Shown in pieces: positions 34,839 to 42,702 of a stretch of 46,883 bases of DNA (positions are counted from its first letter, which is position 1; every line of letters begins with the position of its first letter). The position numbers and the translations under genes are program-made. Source of the stretch: Bacteroidaceae bacterium (GTDB lineage: Bacteria > Bacteroidota > Bacteroidia > Bacteroidales > Bacteroidaceae); assembly GCA_017616445.1 (NCBI GenBank), contig JAFZYE010000032.1, positions 1 to 46,883 of the forward strand, given 5' to 3'. The notes under the pieces are model-generated. The model searched no databases and was not told the origin of the DNA. It was given only the letters and a program-made list of their open reading frames with translations.

Positions 34839-34920
34839 GACAATCAGAGAGGCGAAATCTGCGGACATGCCTGAAATCATGCAAGTGATGGAGGCCGCCA
34901 AGAAGATTGTTGCTGATTAG
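34831..34920 (+). pseudogene. N-terminal remnant of a second GNAT acetyltransferase gene
   Basis: ATG at 34831 overlaps the end of the preceding GNAT gene and opens 29 codons, including TIREAKSADMPEIMQVMEAA, a typical GNAT beginning. It then stops at 34918-34920, where the AT-rich minus-strand gene ends (its stop is 34917-34919). The rest of the acetyltransferase is not seen in the window, so this is likely the left boundary of an insertion. Confidence 0.7.
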
Positions 34921-36464
34921 TTCTTTTCCAAAGTCACATAACTGGCTGTTAATTCTCCTTTGGAATCTATAGAATATGTTTTCAACACTTTCAGCTTTCT
35001 GTCATCTGAAACTAACATGAATTGTATTCCGTTTAAGCGCTCAACATGGGTTTTAGAGAAAAGTTTTGACTTATTGTAATCGCTCTCTAATTGATTCACG
35101 AACTTCTCAGCTCTCTCCATTTCTTCTTTTGAAGGATATTTCTTTAAAGCAGCATCGTTCTTCTTACCTGTTGTTTTTGCTTTTGCATTCAATTCAGACA
35201 TTTTCCTGTTGTATTCACCTTTTGTAATTTGACGATAAGCATATAGTCTGTTCAAGACTTCCATTTCGTGAGCAATGCTACCTATCCCCAGCATCATACC
35301 CATCGCATCCTTTTCAAAATTTGGCTCTGTATTCTTTCCAAGTTTTTTGTTTATCAGATAATAAGCCCATCTTTGAACGCCACTACTTTCAGACTTGATG
35401 TTGTACACATTATGTTCAAAATCATATAGCATAGTTGCCCCTTCTGCGGCAAAACTATCGTCAACAGAAATCCCAATAAGGTTTCCATCTTTATCTACAG
35501 CGTACGGATGCCTATTGTCATTATAATAGAATCTGTAATCGGGGTATTTTGCTGACTTATAATAATTCTCTTCCTTTGGGAAAGACGTTACTATATGCTC
35601 CAAACCTCCCTTTCTGTCAATGTCCTGCAACCATCTCCATTCTTCTGCCCCAACACCTTCGTACCAAGGATTAAAAATTGTTACTGGTATGTCGGCCAGA
35701 AGAGGATTTTTGAAAGTTATATCTATCTTTTTCGTGTATAACTCTCCTGTATATCGTGCATAGTTATATGCTATATCAGTATTTGCCATGCTATATGGAG
35801 CGAGGATTCCTAAACCGTGGGCTAATTCTGCACCATCCTTTGTTACTTTATCACGAGGAATCGTAGTATTTAATATTTCGGCTCTATCTGTTAGGTTCAA
35901 GAACTTTTCCAGAAAACTCTCTTCTTGTTCCAAATCTTTAAGATAATAAGTGCTTCCCTCTAAACATTTTTTGTTAACTTTCAGTTTCTTTAAATCCTTC
36001 TCATCGCCATACCTTTTCATCAGTATATTATAAATGAAAATATCTTTCTCGTCTGTCAATGTCTGTCCTTTCTTAGCTCTTATTGCCTCAATCTGTTTTT
36101 TGACAGCCTGTACCACATTTAGTCGGAATTGTACATAGCTACGTTTCTCGTCAATTTGTTTTTGCATTCTCGCAGTGTCCTCAACCTCAACATCCTTAAT
36201 TGTGAGATAAGGGTCTGTGATGTATCGTGGATCAAATACTTTCCAATCCTTATGATAGTTAGGATTAGAAACTGGAACGTGAATCGAGCCTGCTTGAACT
36301 CCTCCTGCTGCGGTTACTTTTGCTTCGTCAACAGGAAAAAAACTTAATACAGAATCCTGAATGGTACATGCGCTTTTATGGTAATAGCGCCCATTATACT
36401 CTATAACCTGAGCATGTACTGATTGTATTAAAAGAACACTAATAATAAAGACTACTTTTTTCAT
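34917..36464 (-). CDS. exported protein of unknown function, 515 residues
   Basis: Signal peptide MKKVVFIISVLLIQSVHAQ. The mature part is hydrophilic and Lys/Tyr-rich, with helical stretches (MQKQIDEKRSYVQFRLNV, NAKAKTTGKKNDAALKKYPS) and a beta part with FNPWYEGVGAEEWRWLQDI and DGNLIGISVDD. No known catalytic motif is recognised. Base composition is clearly more AT-rich than its left neighbours, suggesting acquisition. It starts 2 bp after the lipoprotein gene at 36467, so the two form an operon and probably work together in the envelope. Confidence 0.8.
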   Translation of the reverse strand: MKKVVFIISVLLIQSVHAQVIEYNGRYYHKSACTIQDSVLSFFPVDEAKVTAAGGVQAGSIHVPVSNPNYHKDWKVFDPRYITDPYLTIKDVEVEDTARMQKQIDEKRSYVQFRLNVVQAVKKQIEAIRAKKGQTLTDEKDIFIYNILMKRYGDEKDLKKLKVNKKCLEGSTYYLKDLEQEESFLEKFLNLTDRAEILNTTIPRDKVTKDGAELAHGLGILAPYSMANTDIAYNYARYTGELYTKKIDITFKNPLLADIPVTIFNPWYEGVGAEEWRWLQDIDRKGGLEHIVTSFPKEENYYKSAKYPDYRFYYNDNRHPYAVDKDGNLIGISVDDSFAAEGATMLYDFEHNVYNIKSESSGVQRWAYYLINKKLGKNTEPNFEKDAMGMMLGIGSIAHEMEVLNRLYAYRQITKGEYNRKMSELNAKAKTTGKKNDAALKKYPSKEEMERAEKFVNQLESDYNKSKLFSKTHVERLNGIQFMLVSDDRKLKVLKTYSIDSKGELTASYVTLEKN

Positions 36465-36466
36465 AT

Positions 36467-37327
36467 CTACTGCTGTTTATATTGTCTGCCATCCCATCTG
36501 TAAGTAACTCCTTTCTGACCGTTGGTTAAATCATTTACCCCATTTGTCTTGGTTGACAGTACATTCATTTCAAGCCAATACTCTTCGCCTGTCAAGTCCG
36601 AAGCGGATCCCTTACTCCAATAGATTGTAATATGCATTGTCGGCTTGCGGTCTCTCTCCGGGTCACCCCACAAAATGCCATGCATGTATTCGCATTCAAT
36701 GATTTCATTCTTGCCGTCACCGTCAAGGTCATAACTTGTAGTTTTCTTGTCACCAGTTTCAGCTTCCATTTCGGAACCAAACATTTTGGAGGGAGATAGT
36801 GTAAGCAAAGTCTCTGCTCCCTCTGGCTTGGGACGCGTATAGCTCTCGACTTTCATTATTCGACCTCCTTCAAAGATGAAGCGCTCATTATGTGATTCGT
36901 TGCCCCCAGTAAAGGACCATTTCCCGTTCCATTCTTCTACAGAATCGTTAAGACTTACGTCAAGATTCCGAAACTCGACCTTCCGAAAAGTATTAGATTC
37001 TTTATCATAAAATACGATGGACGACCAACTAGCACTTCCACCTGATGATTCACCTATAAAAGCTTCCTCTAATCCATCACCATCATAGTCTCGTTGGTCT
37101 ATTATCCAGCAGACCACGTCACCAATCCCAGTGTTCTGAAATTGGCCATCTTTCGTTGCCCAGAGTTCTTCGCCATCAATGTCTCCACTTGCCGACTCAA
37201 CCACTCGATATTCAATAGCGTAACCTTTGTTTTCTTCACTCTTTTTATCATTGCTTGCACATGAAATCAAGTTCAACGACATAAGCAAAAGAACCATCCC
37301 CTTGTTTATTTTGTTCCGTATCATCAT
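36467..37327 (-). CDS. lipoprotein with two EF-hand-like/FG-GAP calcium motifs
   Basis: 286 residues. Lipobox LISC near residue 23. Two acidic loops, DYDGDGLEEAF and DLDGDGKNEII, are typical of calcium-binding FG-GAP or dockerin-like sequences. The rest is beta-rich (WSSIVFYDKESNTFRKVEF). ATG codons at 37325-37327 and 37322-37324 are both possible. It is upstream of and nearly touching the exported protein gene. Low-GC, in the same acquired block. Confidence 0.8.
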   Translation of the reverse strand: MMIRNKINKGMVLLLMSLNLISCASNDKKSEENKGYAIEYRVVESASGDIDGEELWATKDGQFQNTGIGDVVCWIIDQRDYDGDGLEEAFIGESSGGSASWSSIVFYDKESNTFRKVEFRNLDVSLNDSVEEWNGKWSFTGGNESHNERFIFEGGRIMKVESYTRPKPEGAETLLTLSPSKMFGSEMEAETGDKKTTSYDLDGDGKNEIIECEYMHGILWGDPERDRKPTMHITIYWSKGSASDLTGEEYWLEMNVLSTKTNGVNDLTNGQKGVTYRWDGRQYKQQ

Positions 37328-37414
37328 TATAGTTAATTTAGTTAAATAATTCTTCTGAACGGGAAGTCTGCACTAACTAACGGGTAAATAGAATAGCGCA
37401 GCTTCTGCCATATT

Positions 37415-37530
37415 CTCTTCCAGGCCTTGCACCGCCTCAAATACGCTATGGAGAAGTCTGCGCTATAGTGCGCGACTCCTTGCGTATTTGTTTTTGCTCG
37501 TTTCTGGTCTGAGGTGCAAGTTCGGAAGAG
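37415..37530 (-). other. long nested hairpin behind a minus-strand promoter, candidate non-coding RNA
   Basis: Paired segments: CTCTTCC (37415-37421) with GGAAGAG (37524-37530), CTTGCACC (37426-37433) with GGTGCAAG (37513-37520), CAAATACGC (37438-37446) with GCGTATTTG (37482-37490), plus a short GCGC...GCGC tip. A minus-strand promoter in the left direct repeat (37574-37604) ends about 44 nt before the right arm. An open frame crosses the hairpin but encodes nothing recognisable. The ncRNA role is inferred. Confidence 0.45.
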
Positions 37531-37571
37531 AAATTGAGCCAACAAAGTTTTGTGTCTCTTTCGAAACACGT

Positions 37572-37690
37572 TGCAAATATATGAATAAACTTCCAAATCC
37601 CAAAGGAAAAGGGCAAAAAAATAATGAGATACTGTGGTTTTTGGTCTGTTGCAGTATGATATTGACGATTACAGTCCGTAGGAGAAAGGG
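37572..37690 (-). repeat. direct repeat, left copy, flanking the PIN toxin-antitoxin module
   Basis: 119 bp, about 93% identical by eye to 38360-38477 in the same orientation. It ends at the base before the toxin stop codon. It carries on the minus strand TTTG (37601-37604), 19 bp and TATATTTG (37574-37581), a complete promoter pointing away from the module toward the 37415-37530 hairpin. Confidence 0.88.
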
Positions 37691-38097
37691 TTACACATTA
37701 CTATCTATTTCATTAACGTAGTCTTGAATTGTCACAAGTTGAAGTTTGGGCCAGTCTATATCGTTGAGAATACGGAAATGTGAATCGTTAGACACTATGT
37801 ACTCAGCATTCCCACAGACGGCACAATCAACAAACTTATTGTCATCAGGGTTTGCTTGAATCAAATCGAAAAAGAATGAGGGGGCAACCCTAATGGTGTT
37901 CTCGTTATTGACTATTGCGTTTACGATGACTTCGGCAAACCATGCATTGGTCTTCTGTTCTAGTATTTCCATGTACTCAGAGAGAATTTCCGTTGTGACA
38001 CACCACTCTCCACAAACTCCGTCCAAACTTTGTGGTACGGGCTCTTGGAGGAAACGCACATCAGCAGGCAGTTGGTGTCCAGGACAATCCGTCTCAT
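37691..38097 (-). pseudogene. PIN-domain toxin, frameshifted
   Basis: From the ATG at 38095-38097 the protein begins MRRIVLDTNCLLMCVSS, the classic PIN start with an acidic metal ligand, and continues to about WTEFVES. Near 37991-38010 the homology moves to another frame: EWCVTTEILSEYMEILEQ, then NPDDNKFVDCAVCGNAEYIVSND and a normal end. A one-base change therefore splits a PIN endoribonuclease of about 135 residues. The toxin ATG overlaps the antitoxin TGA by 4 bp. Unless recoding occurs, the toxin is inactive. A base error in the assembly is an alternative. Confidence 0.8.
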
Positions 38098-38351
38098 TTT
38101 GCATGGATGTAGGGAGTGCGCATGTGTTCTTTACCCCACTCCTCTATTTTATTTTCATCGATTACTCCCTCTTCCCATAAACGGTCGGCCTCAGCAACAG
38201 CCTCCTTGGCATAGAAATCAAACAGAAGTTTCTTCAGTTGCTTGAGAGACTCTTCTGTTCTGCATCTGTTCATCATCTCCAGAATATGAAGTTGGCCGAT
38301 GCTTAAAGTAGTGTGTTGTGATGTTGTTACCATACTCATCTCTATTACCAT
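38094..38351 (-). CDS. antitoxin partner of the PIN toxin
   Basis: 85 residues from the ATG at 38349-38351; internal Met codons at residues 5 and 7 are alternatives. The sequence SIGQLHILEMMNRCRTEESLKQLKKLL followed by a helical acidic end (EADRLWEEGVIDENKIEEW) resembles the small proteins encoded before PIN toxins in Bacteroidales. It lies 10 nt behind a promoter in the right direct repeat. Antitoxin function is inferred from position and overlap. Confidence 0.75.
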   Translation of the reverse strand: MVIEMSMVTTSQHTTLSIGQLHILEMMNRCRTEESLKQLKKLLFDFYAKEAVAEADRLWEEGVIDENKIEEWGKEHMRTPYIHAK

Positions 38352-38359
38352 TATACGGG

Positions 38360-38477
38360 TGCAAATATATGAATAAACTTCCAAATCCCAAAGGAAAAGG
38401 GCAAAAAATATTGAGATATTGTGGTTTTTGGTCTGTTGCAGTACGATATTGATGATTACAGTTCGTAGGAAAAAGGG
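38360..38477 (-). repeat. direct repeat, right copy, flanking the PIN toxin-antitoxin module
   Basis: 118 bp matching 37572-37690 with about eight differences and one shorter A-run. Its left end supplies the promoter of the antitoxin gene. The arrangement repeat-antitoxin-toxin-repeat suggests a tandem or mobile unit. Confidence 0.88.
38362..38392 (-). promoter_or_regulatory. antitoxin promoter TTTG-N19-TATATTTG
   Basis: On the minus strand TTTG (38389-38392), 19 bp and TATATTTG (38362-38369); the start codon follows after 10 nt. The leader would be very short. Confidence 0.75.
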
Positions 38478-38761
38478 AAAAAGATACGGGCAAACAGGGA
38501 GAAAGACGGCATGTAACAGGGAGCAAGTAGGGTTCTTTCTGATTGGCAGCATACGTCGCCATCATTGGCAGCGCCCGCTGCCAATAATGGCAACGGGCGC
38601 GAAACTTGATGGCAGCAACCGCTGCCGACTTGTTTTTATATAGTGGGAGTATTCCTTAAAACGGTATAGTGTAGAATACGACCTTCACGATAGCATCGCA
38701 GGGCTTCGTCCGTTAATTTGGAATCGTGCCTCTTACGAAATACTTACTTTCTCCGTATTCC
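38478..38761. other. gene-free stretch with a GC-rich palindrome
   Basis: ATTGGCAGCG and CGCTGCCAAT (38564-38573 and 38576-38585) form a perfect 10-bp stem with a 2-nt centre, next to further GGCAGC/GGCAAC words (to 38635). There is no gene and no T-run, so it is not a normal terminator. It may mark the right edge of the acquired block. Confidence 0.5.
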
Positions 38762-38793
38762 TTTGGTGGTTTGCCAAATTGTTTGTAACTTTG
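38762..38793 (+). promoter_or_regulatory. promoter TTTG-N20-TAACTTTG
   Basis: TTTG at 38762-38765, 20 bp, TAACTTTG at 38786-38793. It precedes the small protein gene at 38855 and the metallo-hydrolase gene. Confidence 0.75.
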
Positions 38794-38854
38794 CAGTCAG
38801 TTAATGTCTTTTCAGTGTTGATAGCAGATAAAAAATTCAGAATCAAGTGTAACT

Positions 38855-39004
38855 ATGGATTTCTCTAAGAAATATGACTTCTCTGACGAGAACCGCAGGG
38901 AAGAGCTAATCAAGAAAATTGAAGCGGCAGTGAATAACCTCACGCTCGAAGAGCTGGAGTCGTTGCACTATGATATGATAACCAAAAACTATATAAACGA
39001 TTAG
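38855..39004 (+). CDS. small acidic protein, 49 residues
   Basis: MDFSKKYDFSDENRREELIK... is a short, helical, charged protein containing NNLTLEELESLHYDMITKNY. No known family is recognised. It sits behind a full promoter and ends 6 bp before the metallo-hydrolase ATG, so the two are probably cotranscribed. It is too small for strong statistical support; the promoter and spacing are the main evidence. Confidence 0.55.
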   Translation: MDFSKKYDFSDENRREELIKKIEAAVNNLTLEELESLHYDMITKNYIND

Positions 39005-39010
39005 TAAACA

Positions 39011-39799
39011 ATGACGTGGACGGTGTTATCAGATAATCGAACGAATGATTGCAATGTTCAATCGGAGCATGGCCTGTCCATCCTGTTAGAGACGGAGAAG
39101 CACCGTATCCTGCTCGATACGGGTGCAAGCGATGTGTTTATCCGTAATGCGGAGCGGATGGGTATCGACCTCAGTACGGTTGATTATGTGTTTATTTCCC
39201 ATGGGCACAGCGATCATGCAGGAGGGCTCATACACCTTATGGGTATGAACCGAAAGGCACAAATCATCGTTTCGCCTCGTGCCGTCAGTGGGAAGTTCTT
39301 CTCGAAGCGGCGATACCTGCATAGCATTACAGCAGAGTGGCCGGAGGGTAGGGAAGAGAGGTTCTTGATGGTTAATAAGACCTGTGTGATTGCTGATAAT
39401 CTCTACGTCATAGCACATATCCCTCAAAACCACCCGATGCCACAAGGAAACGAGCATCTGTTCGTCGAGAATACTGATGGAAGCTATCAGAACGATGATT
39501 TCCGTCACGAACTGGCGCTTTATACAGACGGATTGCTCTTCACGGGTTGTGCTCACAGCGGTCTGGAGAATATCTTGGCTGCTTGTCCTTATCCCGTCCA
39601 TACTGTCGTGGGCGGATTCCATCTGTTGGATGACCACGAGACGACGGAGGAACTCTCCGAACTGGCGAAGAGACTGGTAAAGGCTTATCCCAATACGCAC
39701 TTCTACACCAGCCATTGTACTGGCGACAAAGTCTTTGCTACACTGAAAGGGGTTATGGGCGAACAGCTTCACACTTTCTCATGTGGAGTTGTGTATTAG
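39011..39799 (+). CDS. metallo-beta-lactamase-fold hydrolase
   Basis: 262 residues. The zinc motif is ISHGHSDHAGG, with further ligands likely in the TGCAHSG segment and the late GGFHLL. The N-terminus (TVLSDNRTNDCNVQSEHGLSI, LLDTGASDVFIRNAERMGID) matches the family that includes the methanopterin-type dihydropterin synthase homologues. There is no signal peptide. The substrate is unknown. The stop codon begins a GTTTCAA heptamer array. Confidence 0.85.
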   Translation: MTWTVLSDNRTNDCNVQSEHGLSILLETEKHRILLDTGASDVFIRNAERMGIDLSTVDYVFISHGHSDHAGGLIHLMGMNRKAQIIVSPRAVSGKFFSKRRYLHSITAEWPEGREERFLMVNKTCVIADNLYVIAHIPQNHPMPQGNEHLFVENTDGSYQNDDFRHELALYTDGLLFTGCAHSGLENILAACPYPVHTVVGGFHLLDDHETTEELSELAKRLVKAYPNTHFYTSHCTGDKVFATLKGVMGEQLHTFSCGVVY

Positions 39800-39900
39800 T
39801 TTCAAGTTTCAAGTTCCAAGAGTTCAAGGAGTTTCAACTATCAATTGTCAACTTTCTAAGGTCTAGAGTCTATTTTCTTAACTTCGTTGTGCTCGCTTAA
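39799..39900 (+). repeat. GTTTCAA heptamer array and related words
   Basis: 39799-39819 is three heptamers (GTTTCAA, GTTTCAA, GTTCCAA) followed by 8-bp variants. Then come ATCAATTGTCAA and AGGTCTAGAGTCTA words like those at 3724 and 2835. No gene is seen. Confidence 0.75.
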
Positions 39901-39912
39901 CCAAATTTTTTG

Positions 39913-39920
39913 TACCTTTG
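39913..39920 (+). promoter_or_regulatory. -7 element TACCTTTG
   Basis: TACCTTTG lies 9 bp before the ATG at 39930, giving a very short leader for the Cys/His-rich protein and TonB receptor genes. Confidence 0.65.
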
Positions 39921-39929
39921 CAGTCAATT

Positions 39930-40277
39930 ATGAACATCAAGACGAGAAGACGCATATCTGCATGGTTGTTGCTGTCGGTATTTCTGCCGATGCTGCTGCT
40001 CTCATCGCTTCATGTTCATGACGAAGCCCTCGGAAGTTGTGGTTGCGATAAGTGTGTCAACCACCTCCTTCACTCAGGGCATATAGCGCCCGACAATGTT
40101 CATCAGCATGATTGTGTGCTGTGTCTCTTCGCATCGCTGACCTTCGTTGCAGCTGTTGGGGTAGGGATAGCCTCCATCGTGAGCCGACATGTCGCAGCGA
40201 TTGTTCCTCCTTCGGTCAGACTCCAGTTTGCTGTCTGCCGCCATCATTCTCCCCGTGCACCTCCTTTTCTTATCTGA
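39930..40277 (+). CDS. Cys/His-rich membrane-anchored small protein
   Basis: 115 residues. An N-terminal hydrophobic segment is followed by a metal-site-like stretch: SLHVHDEALGSCGCDKCVNH, LLHSGHI and VHQHDCVLC. A second hydrophobic segment (FASLTFVAAVGVGIASIV) and a basic end follow. It resembles DUF2946-like proteins found before metal-related TonB receptors. It probably binds or senses a transition metal in the envelope (inference). The receptor gene starts 52 bp downstream. Confidence 0.75.
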   Translation: MNIKTRRRISAWLLLSVFLPMLLLSSLHVHDEALGSCGCDKCVNHLLHSGHIAPDNVHQHDCVLCLFASLTFVAAVGVGIASIVSRHVAAIVPPSVRLQFAVCRHHSPRAPPFLI

Positions 40278-40329
40278 ATACCCCGTTTTAGTATTATAGT
40301 ATTACAACATTCAGATAATAAAAGACAAC

Positions 40330-42591
40330 ATGAAGACAATATTCTCAGTATTGCTGATGTTGGTATGCGTGTGTGTACCGGCTTCAGCAGATATTACAAC
40401 CAACAAGGTTGTGTTGCGTGGTCGGGTGACCGACGCTATCGACGGGCAGCCCGTGGTGGGTGCATCAATCTATTTCCCACAGTTGAAGCAAGGGGCTGCT
40501 ACTGACGAAAAGGGACAGTACATCGTAAAGGGATTACCTGCCATTAAGACAACTATTCAGGTGACATACGTGGGGCACCTGACCATCATACAAACCATCG
40601 ACCTGCGAACAGCAACTACATGCGACTTCGTGATGCAGGAAAACAACGCCATGCTGAAGGAGGTCGTGGTGACGGGACTGACCGGTTCCATCCGAGCTGA
40701 CCACTCGCCTGCTCCTATATCTGTTGTACCACCTCAGGAACTCCAAGTGGTGGCTTCGTCAAACATCATCGATGCTGTAGCTCATCAACCAGGCGTGTCG
40801 CAAATCACGACGGGTGGAGGCATCTCAAAACCCGTAATCCGTGGACTGGGCTATAACCGAATTGTGACGGTGAACGATGATGTCCGTCAGGAAGGGCAGC
40901 AATGGGGTGATGAACACGGCATAGAGGTAGATGCTCAGGCAGTTCATTCTGTCGAGATATTGAAAGGTCCAGCCACGCTGATGTATGGTAGCGATGCGAT
41001 GGCAGGTGTGTTGGTGCTACACGAGTCTCCTGTCATGCCGCAAGGTACGATGGCGCTGAACGTGGGAACGGAATATCAGTCGAACAACCGTCTCTTCGAC
41101 TACACCGTTAACTTTGCCGGCAACCAGAAGGGATGGGTGTGGAACTGGCGATGGAGCGAGAAGGATGCGGGCGAGTACAAGAATAGGGTAGATGGACGTG
41201 TGCCAGGTTCACAGTTCCATGAACGGGCGCTGACTGCTATGCTGGGCATGAACCGCAGTTGGGGTTACTCGCACCTGAAGTTATCGTACTACAACCTGAA
41301 ACCTGGACTGATAGAGGGTGAGCGTGATGAGGATACAGGATTGTTGGAGCCTTCGGAAGCCTTTCAGAAGATAGGGCATTACAAGGCTGTGCTCGACAAC
41401 TCGTTCTTGATTGGAGGTGGAGCGTTGAAGGCAGTCGTGGGTTATCAGCAGAACCGTCGAAGGGAATTTGAGGCGGCTGATGAACCAGGACTGGACTTCC
41501 GCCTGCATACCGTCAACTATGATGTTCACTACTTGCAGTCGGCTGATTCCGACTGGCAGTATGCCGCTGGGCTGTCGGGCATGTGGCAGTATTCCGAGAA
41601 TCTGGGCGACGAGTATCTGATACCATCCTATCGATTGTTCGATGCTGGTCTGTTTGCTTCCGTCACCCGCCAGTTCGATCAGCTGACGCTGAGTGGAGGT
41701 CTGCGTTATGACATTCGTCATCTGCATAGCTACGAACAGGAGGACGAGGGTGAGATGCGCTTTACCGACTTCTCTCATAATTACCAAGGACTGACGGGCT
41801 CTGTGGGAGTTATCTATAACATCAACCCCCAATGGAATGCACGAATGAACCTCTCGAAAGGGTTCCGTGCGCCCAATCTCAGCGAACTGGGCTCGAATGG
41901 TGAGCATGAGGGCACGTTCCGCTACGAGATAGGTAACCAACAACTGTCGCCAGAACATAGTTGGCAGTTGGATCTCGGTATAGACTACTCATCGGAGATT
42001 ATCTCCACTCAAATCTCGCTCTTTGCCAACCATATCTCAAACTATATCTTCTTGGAGCGACTGACATCCCCTTCTGCAGGCTTCTATCAATACCGTCAGG
42101 GTACTGCGCGTCTTTTAGGGTTCGAGGCGACGGTTGACATCCATCCCATAGAACAACTACACTTCGAGAACTCGTTCTCGTATGTGAATGCTCGTCAACT
42201 GCATCAGCCAGAGGAAAGCAGCTGGCTGCCATTTACGCCTGCACCTCGTTGGAACTGCGACCTGAGATACGACATCATCCGCGACGGACATGCACTGACC
42301 AACACCTTCCTGTCTTTAGGACTGGAGTGCTATCTGCGTCAGAATCATGCCCATACAGCATACGGAACGGAAACACCCACGCCCTCCTACACACTGCTCA
42401 ATCTGACGGCAGGCTCTGACCTGCGTTGGCACAACCGTACCGTAGCTTCTGTCTATCTCTCTGCTACCAACCTCACCAACCGTGCCTATCAGTCGCACCT
42501 GAGCCGACTGAAATATGCCGAAGGTCCCGGCATCTGCAACATGGGACGCTCGTTTGGCGTGAAGGTGCTGATTCCTCTTACTTTTAGATAA
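40330..42591 (+). CDS. TonB-dependent receptor with carboxypeptidase-regulatory-like domain
   Basis: 753 residues. Signal peptide MKTIFSVLLMLVCVCVPASA. About 30-110 is a CarboxypepD_reg-like domain (RGRVTDAIDGQPVVGASIYF). About 115-230 is the plug (EVVVTGLTGS, VIRGLGYNRIVTVNDDV, VEILKGPATLMYGSDAMAGV). The remainder is a 22-strand barrel ending in an aromatic-rich strand (SFGVKVLIPLTFR). It imports a substrate across the outer membrane using TonB energy. No SusD gene follows, so it is not a typical glycan transporter. The Cys/His-rich neighbour suggests metal or metal-complex uptake. Confidence 0.9.
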   Translation: MKTIFSVLLMLVCVCVPASADITTNKVVLRGRVTDAIDGQPVVGASIYFPQLKQGAATDEKGQYIVKGLPAIKTTIQVTYVGHLTIIQTIDLRTATTCDFVMQENNAMLKEVVVTGLTGSIRADHSPAPISVVPPQELQVVASSNIIDAVAHQPGVSQITTGGGISKPVIRGLGYNRIVTVNDDVRQEGQQWGDEHGIEVDAQAVHSVEILKGPATLMYGSDAMAGVLVLHESPVMPQGTMALNVGTEYQSNNRLFDYTVNFAGNQKGWVWNWRWSEKDAGEYKNRVDGRVPGSQFHERALTAMLGMNRSWGYSHLKLSYYNLKPGLIEGERDEDTGLLEPSEAFQKIGHYKAVLDNSFLIGGGALKAVVGYQQNRRREFEAADEPGLDFRLHTVNYDVHYLQSADSDWQYAAGLSGMWQYSENLGDEYLIPSYRLFDAGLFASVTRQFDQLTLSGGLRYDIRHLHSYEQEDEGEMRFTDFSHNYQGLTGSVGVIYNINPQWNARMNLSKGFRAPNLSELGSNGEHEGTFRYEIGNQQLSPEHSWQLDLGIDYSSEIISTQISLFANHISNYIFLERLTSPSAGFYQYRQGTARLLGFEATVDIHPIEQLHFENSFSYVNARQLHQPEESSWLPFTPAPRWNCDLRYDIIRDGHALTNTFLSLGLECYLRQNHAHTAYGTETPTPSYTLLNLTAGSDLRWHNRTVASVYLSATNLTNRAYQSHLSRLKYAEGPGICNMGRSFGVKVLIPLTFR

Positions 42592-42630
42592 GAAAAAAAC
42601 AAAAAGAGCTCTTTAATGCTCGTAATCTTC

Positions 42631-42670
42631 AAAAAGTCTCCCAACTACAACGTTGTGTGGGAGATTTTTT
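42631..42670 (+). terminator. terminator after the TonB receptor gene
   Basis: TCTCCC (42637-42642) pairs with GGGAGA (42659-42664) and inner ACAAC pairs with GTTGT, followed by TTTTTT. It lies inside the longer open frame beginning at 42616, which supports the later start of the next gene. Confidence 0.8.
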
Positions 42671-42671
42671 G

Positions 42672-42679
42672 TATTTTTG
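42672..42679 (+). promoter_or_regulatory. -7 element TATTTTTG for the DUF554 gene
   Basis: TATTTTTG directly after the terminator T-run, 23 bp before the ATG at 42703. The only TTG upstream (42653-42655) is inside the terminator stem and only 16 bp away. Confidence 0.6.
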
Positions 42680-42702
42680 CAGACGAAATAGAAAAGAAAC
42701 GG

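Noticed and set aside
37415-37530. Possible integron attC site
   Set aside because: The palindrome lacks recognisable simple and core sites, and there is no integrase gene or cassette array.
37342-37596. Minus-strand open frame of 84 codons
   Set aside because: It crosses the nested hairpin and the left direct repeat, and composition does not look like protein. A structured RNA explains the region better.
42616-42702. Upstream extension of the DUF554 gene
   Set aside because: It runs through a terminator and a -7 element. DUF554 proteins begin with MLGTIVN.
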